Origin: Cryptomeria japonica
Lineage: Eukaryota; Streptophyta; Pinopsida; Cupressales; Cupressaceae
Assembly: GCF_030272615.1 (NCBI RefSeq)
Contig: NC_081414.1
Location: forward strand, 50,563,136-50,627,135
Length of the DNA stretch: 64,000 nt
Direction of reading: 5' to 3'
Shown here: in pieces, positions 22,166-32,850 of the stretch
Layout of the letters: each line of letters opens with the position of its first letter
Position numbering within the stretch: the first letter of the stretch is position 1
Translations under genes and position numbers: made by a program
The notes under the pieces: model-generated
Database searches by the model: none
What the model was told of the DNA's origin: nothing
What the model saw: only the letters and a program-made list of their open reading frames with translations

Positions 22166-24292
22166 TGTAATGTCCCCTACTAGGTTTAGGACTGTTTTAA
22201 CCATAATTAATCTATTTCAACAGACTTATGACTTAAACTAAATTTATTAGGAGATAACTAAATTTATTAGGAGACAATTCTATCTTAACATGACTAAAAT
22301 CACGGATAACGTAATCTTCTTTCTTATGTTGAATTGATGATAATCCAATTTGATTTATTTTCTCAGTCTTACTTGTTCATTCAGATTATTGTTTCTATAT
22401 ATGTATGTATATGTATATGTATATGCATATGTATACGTATACGTATACATATATGCATATGCATATAATCTGATTGATAATACAATATTATTATATATAT
22501 AAATATATTATCCATATTCTGATTTGAAAATATAAATAAACAAATAAATGAATTATATTATATTATAAATCATTTACATATTTATTAGTTACCTGTTTAT
22601 TAACTACCTATTAGATGATATATTATATATTACTACAGAATAGTTTCCAGAAATTATTATATTATTATGAGTATTAATATAATTACTAGAATTCTGCATA
22701 AGAATATTATCAGTTGCATAAATTAAACATACATATCAAGCACATCTCATGCATACCACTATGGACAAGGATGTTACTGCCTGTAACTGAATAAGAGTTC
22801 TGATCTGATCTGATCGATGGCTACCCGATAATATATATACACTTTTTTCCTTCCCTTCGTGCCTATATTATATATTCCCCCCCCTTGAATGAGCGCGATC
22901 TAATTCTTATATTTTTAGAATTGAAGAGTCGCATCTTCTGAATGTGAGGAATCATGTCTCTCTTGGATCGAACCACTCATAATTAGATACATCTCTTCAT
23001 AACAAAGAAGAAGTCTTTATTATGATCGTTGTCTTAATGTAGTCATCGCATCTCTTCATTAAGTCTCATGTAATCACTGGTGATTGTCATCGTCATACAT
23101 TTCTTCATAACTTCATCATGCCCTAATATCAATTATAATTTAGACTTATCAATGCCTTGGTAATCGCTGCCTCCTCATATCTGATCAATTATCGGTTATG
23201 ATTGGGCTGTTACTAACTAACGGTGGGTTAGAGTGATATTATAGTTGACCATCATTAAACTACAGGCTATTAACAAAATTGTAATCACCAATCACAGTGG
23301 TGATAGATTCAATTGCTAATGATAATTGTGATCTGTGAAACAATCTTTAGGAACACTCGATATGTCGTAGTATTACTAATACTGCCATATATCATGTTCC
23401 TTGCTGTTAGATGCCTTCGATGATTATAACCGTTTTTGATTGACATTAGTTGGCCATAGAGGTAATCATCATGTCCGTTGATCTTAATTATTACAAGCGC
23501 TATCATATTGATAAAGATTCTGAATTCTCACTGATATGAATTCTTCCTTAATCGCTATTATAGAAGACTTAATAGTACCTGTTGCCGTCTCATAATTTAA
23601 TCAATTTATATCGTTGGGTGGCGATACTTGATGAAATTGGATGTTTATTTTAATACACCGCTGTCATCCTTATTTGCTTATTAACACCTTGATAAAAACT
23701 AATCATTGATTAGTCACCAATATTGTAGCCTCGGGTCTAATAGATGCTAATGTTACTATGTCTGTGTAACCGCATGCATCAGTGTATAATACTCTTTATT
23801 TATACATTGCAGATTATATTCATATACTGTGTACTCAGAATATGTATCTGAGTCTTCAACAAAGTGTATGAGTATTCTGTACAGCTATCCATAATCTGAT
23901 CAAAATTTGTATTGTATTTTAATATTGGTTCTATTTATGGTATCGTATTAATACGATATTATTTATAATGTATTTTGACAATTTATGTTATATTTTATAT
24001 TTATTAAATAGCACGTTATATGATAAGTGTAATATATTCAATATATCTATTTTATGTTTTAATAGTATTTTATGGTAAAATTTCTTTAATAGTTAATATA
24101 ATATTAATAATTGAAATATGAACGTTACATTAAAATAGTCATAACAAATAATAAACATTAATAATCATACATTAGAGGAAAATCGTGAAGTCTCATAAAT
24201 GAGACGATTTTTCCAATATTATTAAATGTTAATTAATAAATGTTTTAATTATCGTATTTATTTAATCCAATGTCCAAAGAGGGGTTATGACA
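22166..24292 (+). mobile_element. Nested solo LTR, 2127 bp, flanked by GGGAT target duplication
   Basis: It starts TGTAATGTCCCCTACTAG and ends GGGGTTATGACA. GGGAT stands directly on both sides (22161-22165 and 24293-24297). It is inserted six bases before the 3' end of the outer LTR. The interior is AT-rich and includes an alternating purine-pyrimidine TATG/TACG microsatellite at about 22400-22470. I first read the GAGGGGGAT before it as a polypurine tract, but it belongs to the outer LTR end. Confidence 0.88.
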
Positions 24293-24303
24293 GGGATATG
24301 ACA

Positions 24304-25680
24304 TATAACAACATTATAACTATTTATGTACGATGATATATCAAAATGTAAAAAAAAACCAAATACAATCTACATCTTTGTCTTTCCCTTGCTAGTGTAA
24401 CTTAACATCCAAGCCTTGAACTACAAGGTAAGTCGGTATCAAGATAATGATAGATTGTTTCTTCAAAAGTGTCTTTGTTTTCCTCCATTGCATCCAATTC
24501 TGTTGCCTTTGTTTGATGATTTGAATAGCTTTGAATGCTTAAAATTATCTTCTCAAATCATCTTCTTGCTATGTTGATGCTTCATTGGGTGAAATGGACA
24601 ATTAAAAGCAAAAAATGACCAAAAAAGGTTGAAATTTGACTTAAAAAGCCGTGGCTGTTATGTCCAAGCACTAGATAGAAGAGTTTGAGCTCAAGACTTG
24701 GGAGTTCGAGCCTGAGACTCGAAAAGTCTTGGAGCAGGACTTAGTTGAGTGCTTTCCAAGACTTGGCTAGACTTGGCATGGGAGTCTGGTTGACTTGGCT
24801 CGGCCACCTCAGGGACTCAAGAGTTTGTAGAGTCCTGTAGATTACTTGGAGAGTCTTCAAACTATGCACTTTTAGCTTCTAGACCCCAGTCTATAATACT
24901 ATGTTAGAGCAGTGCTAGGGATCACTGGGAGTCATTTGAGACTTTTATCTCTTGTATTTGGGAGCATTTGTGAGTGTTTTAGCTCACGTTGATGAAATTT
25001 GTAGTAGAGTACTGAATAATTGTAGGAAAGTGTTATGTTTGGTCTTGTAAGGGCGTTTCCAAGCTCTTGAATGGTTCTAAGAATTTTGATCAAGTGTAAC
25101 ATTTGTATTGTTGAGCACATAACTGAGGTATCTCAGAAATCTGGTGGAGTTTTTACCCACCCGGGATTTCTCCATGTTAACTTGGCTTTGTCTCCTCTCA
25201 ATGGTTGTTAATATTTTTCTGATTTCATGCTATATGTTCATTCTAAATCATGAACTTTAGTCATTTAATGCTCTCATATTCTAACTCCTTCCTAATGTCA
25301 GGAATATCCACCCTAATTTATGATCACCCACAACACCTATCTGACATTCCTTCAGAAATAAAGATATTTTGCATGATAAATTGATATTAGATTTCTGTTC
25401 TTGTAAAAAATCAGTATATGGGAAAAAGTTTTAGGCATACTGTAGAATCAATCTATTGCATAGTTTGAATTAAGTTAGACAAAACAATTGATTCTTTTGA
25501 ATACAACCTTGCAAACTGAGAGGTTGCAATTGGAGTTAGAGTTAGAGGCTGACCGTCTGTCATTTCAAATAAATATTGCAACTAAAAAAGTTTAGTGACA
25601 CACCTGTTACAATTCATGGCTTCTCAGTCTGAATATTTTAGGGCCATAACTTTCAAGTTGTGTGTTAATCTTACCTGCAG
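24304..25680. other. Probable intron or upstream sequence of the biotin ligase gene, with repeat fragments
   Basis: No exon was recognised. From about 24655 to 24860 there are many GACTTGG, GACTCG and GAGTC words resembling hAT subterminal repeats. At 25146-25185, GGTGGAGTTTTTACCCACCC with a following TTCTCCATG is an LTR-type block. A stretch at 24396-24427 has strong splice-like borders but stops in all frames. Confidence 0.4.
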
Positions 25681-28422
25681 CTACATCTACAATTCAGTCA
25701 GAGAACTGTCTTACATTGCTTGAGTTCTACCAGCAGTTTATTACATTCTACAATGAAATGAGGCAAAAAACAGGTGCTTTGAGGCATTACATCTGTAATT
25801 GGCTATAACATTGGTGCTTTTAGACTTGTTGGCTGTTGGCTGTTTTGCAGATAGATTATGTTTTTGTTTATCTGTCTTACAATTAGGACTTGTCACCGGG
25901 TGGCTGTTTTGTAGATAGATTATGTTTTTGTTTTCTGTCTTACATTTAGGACTGTTATTCTACTTACAAGTAGAACTCATTACTGGTTGGCTGTTTTGGA
26001 GATAGATTATGTTTCTGTTTTTGTCTTACAATGAGGACTGATATTCTACCACAAATATTTGTTTGCACGTCATATGTAATCTTTGTTTAAAATTTCTATT
26101 TTTATTTTTGCAAATATCTTTTTGCAATATATGGTTGTACCAGTCATAATTCTGTCTACCAACTAAGAAGTCTACCCGCACCATGGCATGATGCAATATT
26201 AAGTCTGGATTGTCTTTTTACAAAACTATATAATATTACTTTACTCATAAAAAGAATGATGCACTTGCTGGATTATTTGTTCACAGGAAAGAACATGCAG
26301 TAGGCAATTTGTATTGTATTATCTTTTACAAATATGGCAAAACCTATTTTGTAGGAATCTTTTCGAGGACTGCAGTTCAAATGTCTGTATTTAGAATAAG
26401 ACATAACTTGAAGGCAAATTTGAAAACCACGTGATAATGTTTTACTGTGTTATTAATCATTCGTGTAGGTTTTTCAACCCTTGAGAGCAAGTACTATGAC
26501 AAGTGGTTGCACAGGTATTTGTCTTGCAATTCTAAGGCATATTTGCATTGGTTGTTGGTTATATATTTACATGCTCATGTTTATATTCTGAATTTTGAGA
26601 TAAATATAATGCACATACAGCCAGGTCATACCATGATTTTCCAAGTGTGATTTAACCTTGCCTTGCAGATCGTGTCTTCCTTTGATGACTAGTCTAGAAT
26701 TCAGTTATTAGTCTCACTCAGAGTTAGCAAATAATGAATTAGTTTTATTTGTCAATTGCAATGATTGATTGAGTGAATACCAATCTAAGTGGTTTGATTG
26801 CTATTTACATTGTGACACATGCAACTGTACGCCTATGAAAGATAGAAAATAGGAATGTTATTTTATTTGCATTGTTGATGTGTTGCATTATTGTTAAATA
26901 ATAGGGCATGCAGGAGTTGTATGGATTCAACTTTGTAGTTTTTTATAATTTCCAACATTTGAAGTCTCTCTACTGGAAGCTAATCCTTAGTGATGGGTCA
27001 AGTATATAACCATATCTAGATTTGTTTAGGTTTGGAATCAGTTGTCTTTTTTATAATTCAATTCTAATATAAAATGTAAACGGCCCAAATATATGTGTAA
27101 CTAGGTGTCTTGTTTATTAAATTTTGATCTTTGTCAATGGTCATTTTCCATATCTGTTCTGCTCAGAATTACTTTTTGGAATAGTTTTATGGCGTTTTCA
27201 CTTATTTTTTCTTCATATATTGTCTAAGATGATCAATTGGGCAATATAATTTTGTGCTTTCTTTAATTGCTAAGGCAACAATTTCACATTACTTTTTAAC
27301 TTTTCTATAACCTCTAATATGATCACATGATACACAATGGGCTCATATATTCATTTCCACAAGTTTATACCGACCTCAAACCTTTGTTTTCTTCCTTATA
27401 TTTTGTCTAAGATTATCTTGTGAGTGATACATTGTGAACTTTCATGAATTGCAAAAACAGCAACTTTGCCTTGTGTTTTTGCATTGCTATAGCTTCTAAT
27501 TTTTCCACATATTACAGTTTACTTTGCCTTGTTTTTTTGTATTGCTATAGCTACTAATGTTACCACACATTACAGTTTGTCCCAAGTTCCAGGATCCTTG
27601 TTTTTGGGAGCTATTGTCCTTTTTTAACAACATCAAAGCTTTAAGTATTATGGTTGAATTTTGTCAAATGGATAAATACACCATATGTACTTGTATGAGA
27701 TTCTTTTAAATTGTATTGACCACTTTTTTTAAGTTTTGTTTACTTGCTTGAGAGGTGTTCTAGTGGTTTACTAAACTTCTTCTATATTAATAATGCATTC
27801 TTTGTTTTTTATTTGTAGATCTTGGGAAATTTGTTTTTATAATAATTCTGAGGTTCATTGGGAACACTTGGGTTGAGGAAGAGCTTCTTTTCTTTTTAAA
27901 GTAGAATTATTGTTTTCTTTGATGGGAAGTGACAAGAGTTTTATTTCCAGCGGACAAAGGGTGTTGCTAGAGGAAAGAGATCAGCAAAACCTTGGTCCGT
28001 CAAATGTTTTTGTTACAGTTAAGGTATGTAGGGGTTGATCTTGAATTGTTTAATGCTTGAACCTGTTAACATAAGGGTATAATGCTTTTAAATTTTACTT
28101 GAGGACTTATTTTTGATGCAGGGTTTAACTTCATCTGGATATTTACTGGCAACTGATGATGAGAACAATAAATATGAGCTTCATCCGGATGGAAATAGGT
28201 TTGCTATCATTCATACTTATACTTGCCACCTTTAGAAGCATTTTCATGAGTAATTTACTTGCAACTTTTGGAAACACTTTCATGTTCATGAGGCAATCTT
28301 GTCCTGAAATGCCCACTGTTTTGACTTCTCATGCCCTGCCCCCCCCCATTTTGCATTGTGTCCCATAATACAAAATTGATTCATAACTTGCAAACAGGTT
28401 TGATATTGGTAAAAGGAAATGA
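25681..28422 (+). CDS. HCS1: Biotin--protein ligase (holocarboxylase synthetase), C-terminal five exons
   Basis: Five exons, joined in consistent phases: 25681-25773, 26469-26514, 27951-28023, 28122-28198 and 28398-28422, all with AG acceptors and GT donors. They encode about 103 residues, including LLEFYQQFITFYNEMRQ, GFSTLESKYYDKWLHSGQRV, FVTVKGLTSSGYLLATDD and YELHPDGNRF, ending in TGA at 28420. These match the end of the plant biotin ligase: the last helix of the catalytic domain (FxxFxxFFxxF, then GFxxLexxYYxxWLHS) and the small BPL_C beta-barrel (GLTSSGYLLA...YELHPDGN). The enzyme makes biotinyl-AMP and attaches biotin to carboxylases such as acetyl-CoA carboxylase and methylcrotonyl-CoA carboxylase, in cytosol and organelles. 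The catalytic core with the biotin- and ATP-binding loop is upstream and was not found. The tail after the last conserved residue is short (FDIGKRK) where angiosperm proteins have a few residues more. Confidence 0.85.
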
Positions 28423-29224
28423 TGGTATAGCTAGTCATTTTAAAATAATTCTAGTAATTTTAGCTGTTGAATTGCACTACATATGGGGTTGCACAATAAA
28501 ATAAATAAATTATTTTTTAATTGATAGGGACGGCCACAAGCTAAATATCTACCAATATCTATGCCTTTGTGTTACCTTTAATTGATCCAAGTACAAGCAT
28601 CTTTGTGTTGGTTTCACACTTTTCTAAGAAAGATTTACACAAATTGCATTATTTAAAGCTGAACTTTTACACCACACAACAAACAACCTTGCAACTTCCA
28701 AAATTTATTAATATGTTGGGATCCACAAGCACTACTTGACAATTATCATAATTGAGAAGATCCATGCCATTGAACATTTCACCTTCCTTATACAGCAACA
28801 ATCAATGAAGTTGAAAAAGTTGGAAAATGAACGATATTTGCAACCCGTTGTTTTATAACCCATTGCAGTTGTATCTTCTTGAATTCCTCAATATAAGGAA
28901 GATAGATGCAAAGACATACCAATACCATTTTTATAACACGGTCTCAATGCTATAAAATCTTTCTTAGGACTTGATCCATGGGAGCAAAACAGTTTAGTCT
29001 TGAGGTTCATCATTGTATTCTTATCCATCATATCATGTTCATGACAAATAGAAGAGCTTTATTTTGTTATGTCTCATCTCTTCCAAATGTGTAATGTTGT
29101 TTTTGTATTTTTTTCATACATTTCCATTGCATGTTCAACATGTTCATTGATTTGTTAAATAGATCTATCTTGCAATTTGTTTGTGTATCATCTTTGTTGT
29201 AACCTCTGGGATTGACATGGATCA
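28423..29224 (+). other. 3' untranslated or flanking region of the biotin ligase gene and LTR-like sequence
   Basis: AATAAAATAAATAAAT at about 28497 could serve as polyadenylation signal roughly 75 bases after the stop codon. From there to 29224 no coding exon is visible. The last part must include the 5' LTR of the gypsy element whose primer-binding site follows, ending ...GGGATTGACA near 29218, but its start was not found. Confidence 0.4.
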
Positions 29225-29237
29225 TTGGTGTCAGAGC
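29225..29237 (+). other. Primer-binding site of a plus-strand LTR retroelement
   Basis: TTGGTGTCAGAGC differs by one base from the initiator-tRNA-Met complementary sequence TGGTATCAGAGC used by most plant LTR elements. It lies just after a CA-ending sequence and upstream of gypsy reverse transcriptase fragments on the same strand (30610-31505) and a polypurine tract at 32427. Confidence 0.6.
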
Positions 29238-29560
29238 AGACATTTATTCTCAACCTTCTTGTCACTTGGTTTCTAGTTTCTACAAGGAGTTTCAATTGTG
29301 CATTATTTGTTTGCAACATTGAATCGAAGACACACAACCCAGTTATGTTACAAAATTGTTGAGACAATATGTGCTCATTACTACCCTCTCAAATACCTCC
29401 ATGATGTCTAAGAAATTTCATTGATACTTAGTGCTGGATTGTACATTCTATGCACTCGATGCATGTTTGAATCTTTGTGAAACAGACTTGTGGCTTTTGT
29501 CACTTTATGCAAGTCACTATGAAGTTCCTATCATGCAAAACATTGGGGAAAGCTAAATTG

Positions 29561-29855
29561 CATAAACATGAATCTTATTGAAATATTCAAGTGCAAAATA
29601 CACAATTGAAATGATAATTCATTATTCAATACTTACAAAAGGAGATGAAGCTCCTTAAATAGAGATTACAAGAGGATCTTTCCATAATGGAAATGATCGA
29701 GAATAGAAACACGAAAGACAAAATGGAAACTTCCTAAAACTAACTAAAGACGAAAGACAAAAGAGAAACATTCTAAATAAGAACAAACTATGAAAAGGAA
29801 ATATCCTAAACTAATTGAATGACCATTATAGAAACATTACATAATTACTTTAATA
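29561..29855 (-). repeat. Left copy of the direct repeat (3' LTR of the miniature element)
   Basis: Pairs with 30138-30432, differing by scattered substitutions and small indels. Confidence 0.75.
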
Positions 29856-30137
29856 CCCTCCCTTAATGGTCATTCTACTAACTACCCTATAGAAGATTTA
29901 ACATAATCTGCAGGTCATTTGGCCATGAATGCATAGAAAGCTGCCCACTTCTCCTCAAAATGCTCTGCGACATCAGCCTACTAAGACCCTCCTTGGTTCT
30001 GCAAAACTTTTGGATATGACCAACTTTACCACAATCCTTCGAACTTGATGTTGGGTAACAAAGCTATCCCTCCCGTTATTCAAACACACTGAGTTCAGCT
30101 TCTCAAAAAACTTCAATTTTTGTTGACCAAAAAATCA

Positions 30138-30432
30138 GCAAACATGAATCTTATTGAAATATTCAAGTACAAAATGCACAATTGAAATGATAATTGATTA
30201 TTCGATAATTATATAAGGAGACAAAAGCTCCTTAAATAGAGTTTACAAGAGGATCTTTCCATAACAGAAACGATTGAGAATAGAAACACGGAAGACATAA
30301 AGGAAACTTCCTAAAACTTACTAAAGACAAAAGACAAAATAGAAACATTCTAAATAAGAACGAATTATGAAAAGGAAATATCCTAAACTAACTGAATGAC
30401 CATTATAGAAACATTGAATAATTACTTTAATA
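30138..30432 (-). repeat. Right copy of the direct repeat (5' LTR of the miniature element)
   Basis: Pairs with 29561-29855. Confidence 0.75.
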
Positions 30433-30609
30433 ACAACAACAATGTAAAAGTAGGCATCCTTTCCTAAGCTTCAAGCAACTATGCAATCAAGATCTCTTTT
30501 CTTGAAGCAAGGAAAAGTAAAGAGGAAGAAATGGTTACTCGTCACGAGAATGCTACCCATGACATCCAAAAGAGCCACACAAAAGACTTTGTTTGCTCAA
30601 ACTTTGCAA

Positions 30610-31505
30610 CTCTTAGCTAAGGAAGAGTGAAACACCAATTCAAATGTTCCAACTTGCTTGAACATCAATGTACATTAATGATGAAGAGTAGGCATTTTTT
30701 TAGCACTATATGTTGGGTAAAAGAACAATATTGCTTTGGCATCATTGACATTGGATTACCACTTCTAAGCAACCTTCTATATTACAGGTTAATTTGGGAG
30801 AATGAGGAGATTCATAGGTATATTGAGAATCTCATTGATTTAGGGAGTATATGGTCAAGTTCTTCACCTTGTGGTAGTTTGATTGGCATTGCCATGAAGG
30901 AGGATGGTTAATGACATCTCTATATAGATCACCATGTACTCAATAATGGTTAATGACATCTCTATATAGAGTACCATGAACTCAATAAGATCATTATGGA
31001 AAATTCAAGAAAGGCATCCTCCACCTCAATTAATTATCTTTCAGATCGGCTTCAAGCTGCACAATAATTTATGGACTTTGATCTTAAGACCAATTATCAC
31101 CAAGTTCTTGTCAGCTTGAAGGACATTTGAAAGACTACGTTCAGGATGAAGGGAGTATGTTCAAATGATTGGTAATGCTATTTGGTTTGATCAATGCATA
31201 TGCTCAATTCATGGGGCTCATGAATGATATCTTGCAAACCTTAACTAACATTTTCATTATTGTCTATGTAGATGACATTGTCATCTACGCCTCACAAGTT
31301 TTGAAGGTTCTTGATGCATTTCATAAACACGAGCTGCAAGCCATCTCAAGCAAGTGTACCTTTGGTATTACTCAAGTTCAGCTCTAGGGTGACATAATTG
31401 CTTATGAAGGAATTCATGTGGATCTGATGAAGATCAAGATTCCTCATAGTCCCTCAAAAGTACAACGTTTTCTCAAACTTGCAAATTTCTATTGATGGTA
31501 TGTGT
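30610..31505 (+). pseudogene. Ty3/gypsy reverse transcriptase fragment
   Basis: Plus-strand frames read ENEEIHRYIENLIDLGSI, SSSPCGSLIGIAMKEDG, LYIEYHELNK, SDRLQAAQ with FDLKTNYHQVLVSLKD, LFGLINAYAQFMGLMND, FIIVYVDDIVIYASQVLK and KCTFGITQVQL, then FLKLANFYWWYV. These are consecutive boxes of plant gypsy reverse transcriptase. The polymerase YVDD box is intact, but stops and frameshifts separate the blocks. A 42-bp tandem duplication (30906 and 30948) doubles the LYIDHHVLN/LYIEYHELN segment. The enzyme would copy element RNA into DNA in cytoplasmic particles; this copy is dead. Confidence 0.8.
30906..30989. repeat. 42-bp tandem duplication inside the gypsy reverse transcriptase
   Basis: GGTTAATGACATCTCTATAT starts at 30906 and again at 30948. 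The copies differ at a few bases (GATCACCATGTACTC versus GAGTACCATGAACTC). Confidence 0.9.
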
Positions 31506-31694
31506 TGGGGTTCTTGCATGTCAGTTGGGCCATTGAAATGGAGCTAATACAACATTTTAATGGACACTTGCATGATGTCAGGGGTTTAATAACTCAAATC
31601 CAAACTCAGCTCTCAACCTCTTCTCTCAATTCCTTACATCAATCAACACTTAGGTATCCAGACAAATGCATCTAGTCACACACTTGATGAACCC

Positions 31695-32426
31695 CTTGTT
31701 TATGAAGAGCACAGAAGAAATACTGAGACGGGGGGGGGGATGAATCAGTATTTCACAATTTTAAACGTTTAAAAGCACAGAACCACATCAGACATAAAGA
31801 TAGCAACCAACAAGACACAAAAATCAAGTTCCTCGTGGAAAACCCTTTCGGGTAAAAAACCATGGCATACAATATCTTTCATTAACAGAAAAAATGGGTA
31901 CCAACTCACTTTGAAGCACCAACTCTGAACAACTGAAGCTCCAACACCAGCAAGCTGAGGTACCAACCTCAGTTTGAGCATCAACTCAAAACACTGAAAA
32001 ACTACTTCTCTGAACTTGAATCTCAATCCAAAATCACACAGCACTTCTGTATCTTCCAGCAGTAGATTTATCAATGAATGTATGCCAACAGCAGTCCAAA
32101 ACTGTAATACTCTTTTTCCTATTTTCTTATAAAATTCACCAGCTCAACACATGACACCCAGCCTTGTCTGATCAAAATCACAATAAGCAGCAAACTAGAA
32201 CCAAAGAAAAATAAAACATGCAGGATTCTACAGCCAGCAACCACACTGAAAACTTCACACCACACACCTTTTTTTCTTCTCGAAACGCTGAATACCAGGA
32301 AATAAACACTGACCAGCAGAAATATCTACATTTGTTCAATGCAGTGGGACCTACTTCAGCATTTGTTTTGAGACTATTTGCTTTACCTAGTTGCTGGAAC
32401 TCATCATCATTCTCGTAAATTATACT
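31695..32426 (-). mobile_element. LTR-like insertion with G-run hairpin end
   Basis: It interrupts the gypsy element between its reverse transcriptase and polypurine tract. Its left end TGAAGAGCACAGAAGAAATA followed by a G-run and TGAATCAGTATTT is the same as the left end of the 10730 insertion. The block GTGGAAAACCCTTTCGGGTA with AAAAACCATGG (31835-31864) is shared with other LTRs of the window. The right edge is approximate and no target duplication was recognised. Confidence 0.45.
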
Positions 32427-32436
32427 TAAGGGAGGA
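32427..32436 (+). other. Polypurine tract of the plus-strand gypsy element
   Basis: AAGGGAGGA precedes TGATAATGTAATTGATAATT, a typical interior-to-3' LTR junction. It matches the orientation of the primer-binding site at 29225 and the reverse transcriptase at 30610-31505. Confidence 0.6.
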
Positions 32437-32850
32437 TGATAATGTAATTGATAATTTATTACATCTTTTAGGGAAATAAGCTAGGGTGATATGTAATTAA
32501 TACTTTTTTATACCTTAGTTAAAAAGCTTACTTGGGCAGATTATTTATTTATATCCTAGATAAATATCTTCATATATTCTACACTTTGATTCTTGCATTA
32601 GACCTAATTTTCACAAGATCCTTTTGGGGGAATATCTCTATTTCTGAAGACAGAATTGTCATTCTCATTCTCTACTAAATAAAATGCAATGAAGTTGCAT
32701 TTTATTGAAGCATAACAAACTCAATTTGTACACAGTTTGGTGAGATTTTGCTATGTTTGTTCATAATTTTGTGTATAAGTCTTTAATTTTCCCAAAGTGG
32801 TTTTACTTTGAATTCATTTTGTTCCGTGGATTTACTTGAACACCTCACAA
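32437..32850 (+). mobile_element. 3' LTR of the plus-strand gypsy element (right end not resolved)
   Basis: It starts TGATAATGTAATTGATAATT after the polypurine tract. A polyadenylation-like AATAAAATGCAATG lies at about 32679. The LTR end could not be set because the 5' LTR copy was not identified. From here to about 34900 the sequence is AT-rich and without recognised protein families. Confidence 0.4.

Larger units (their letters stand above)
20622..24303 (+). mobile_element. Outer solo LTR (1550 bp without its insert), flanked by TATAA
   Basis: It starts TGTAATGTCCCTTAGG at 20622 and runs to GAGGGGGAT at 22165; after the nested LTR it resumes with ATGACA at 24298-24303. The preceding five bases (20617-20621) and following five (24304-24308) are both TATAA. 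The end GGGATATGACA is close to the inverse of the start, as in the other LTRs of this type. A minisatellite lies inside (20844-21120). No internal coding region. Confidence 0.85.
29561..30432 (-). mobile_element. Miniature LTR element (TRIM-like) with 295-bp repeats and a 280-bp interior
   Basis: Two direct copies, 29561-29855 and 30138-30432, are about 90 per cent alike by eye, both starting (plus strand) with AAACATGAATCTTATTGAAA and ending TAATTACTTTAATA. The interior, minus strand, contains KDCGKVGHIQKFCRTKEG, a Gag-type CCHC zinc knuckle lacking its first Cys, and ends in the purine-rich TTAAGGGAGGGTA next to the left copy. This is a retroelement reduced to LTRs and a Gag scrap, inserted in the gypsy element. 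Plus-strand order therefore shows the 3' LTR at left. The exact tips are uncertain because TG...CA is not evident at both ends. Confidence 0.7.

Noticed and set aside
22390-22475. TATG/TACG alternating tract considered as a promoter or origin
   Set aside because: It is a simple microsatellite inside a solo LTR and no associated motif supports a function.
24396-24427. A 32-base stretch with strong splice-like borders (pyrimidine tract and CTAG before, CAAG/GTAAGT after), tempting as another biotin ligase exon
   Set aside because: All three frames contain a stop codon and no family motif is present.
27928-28023. An ATG-started reading of MGSDKSFISSGQRVLLEE as a gene start
   Set aside because: The part before CGGACAAAGG is a pyrimidine-rich intron end with an AG acceptor; exon phases and the biotin ligase family show that this is an internal exon.
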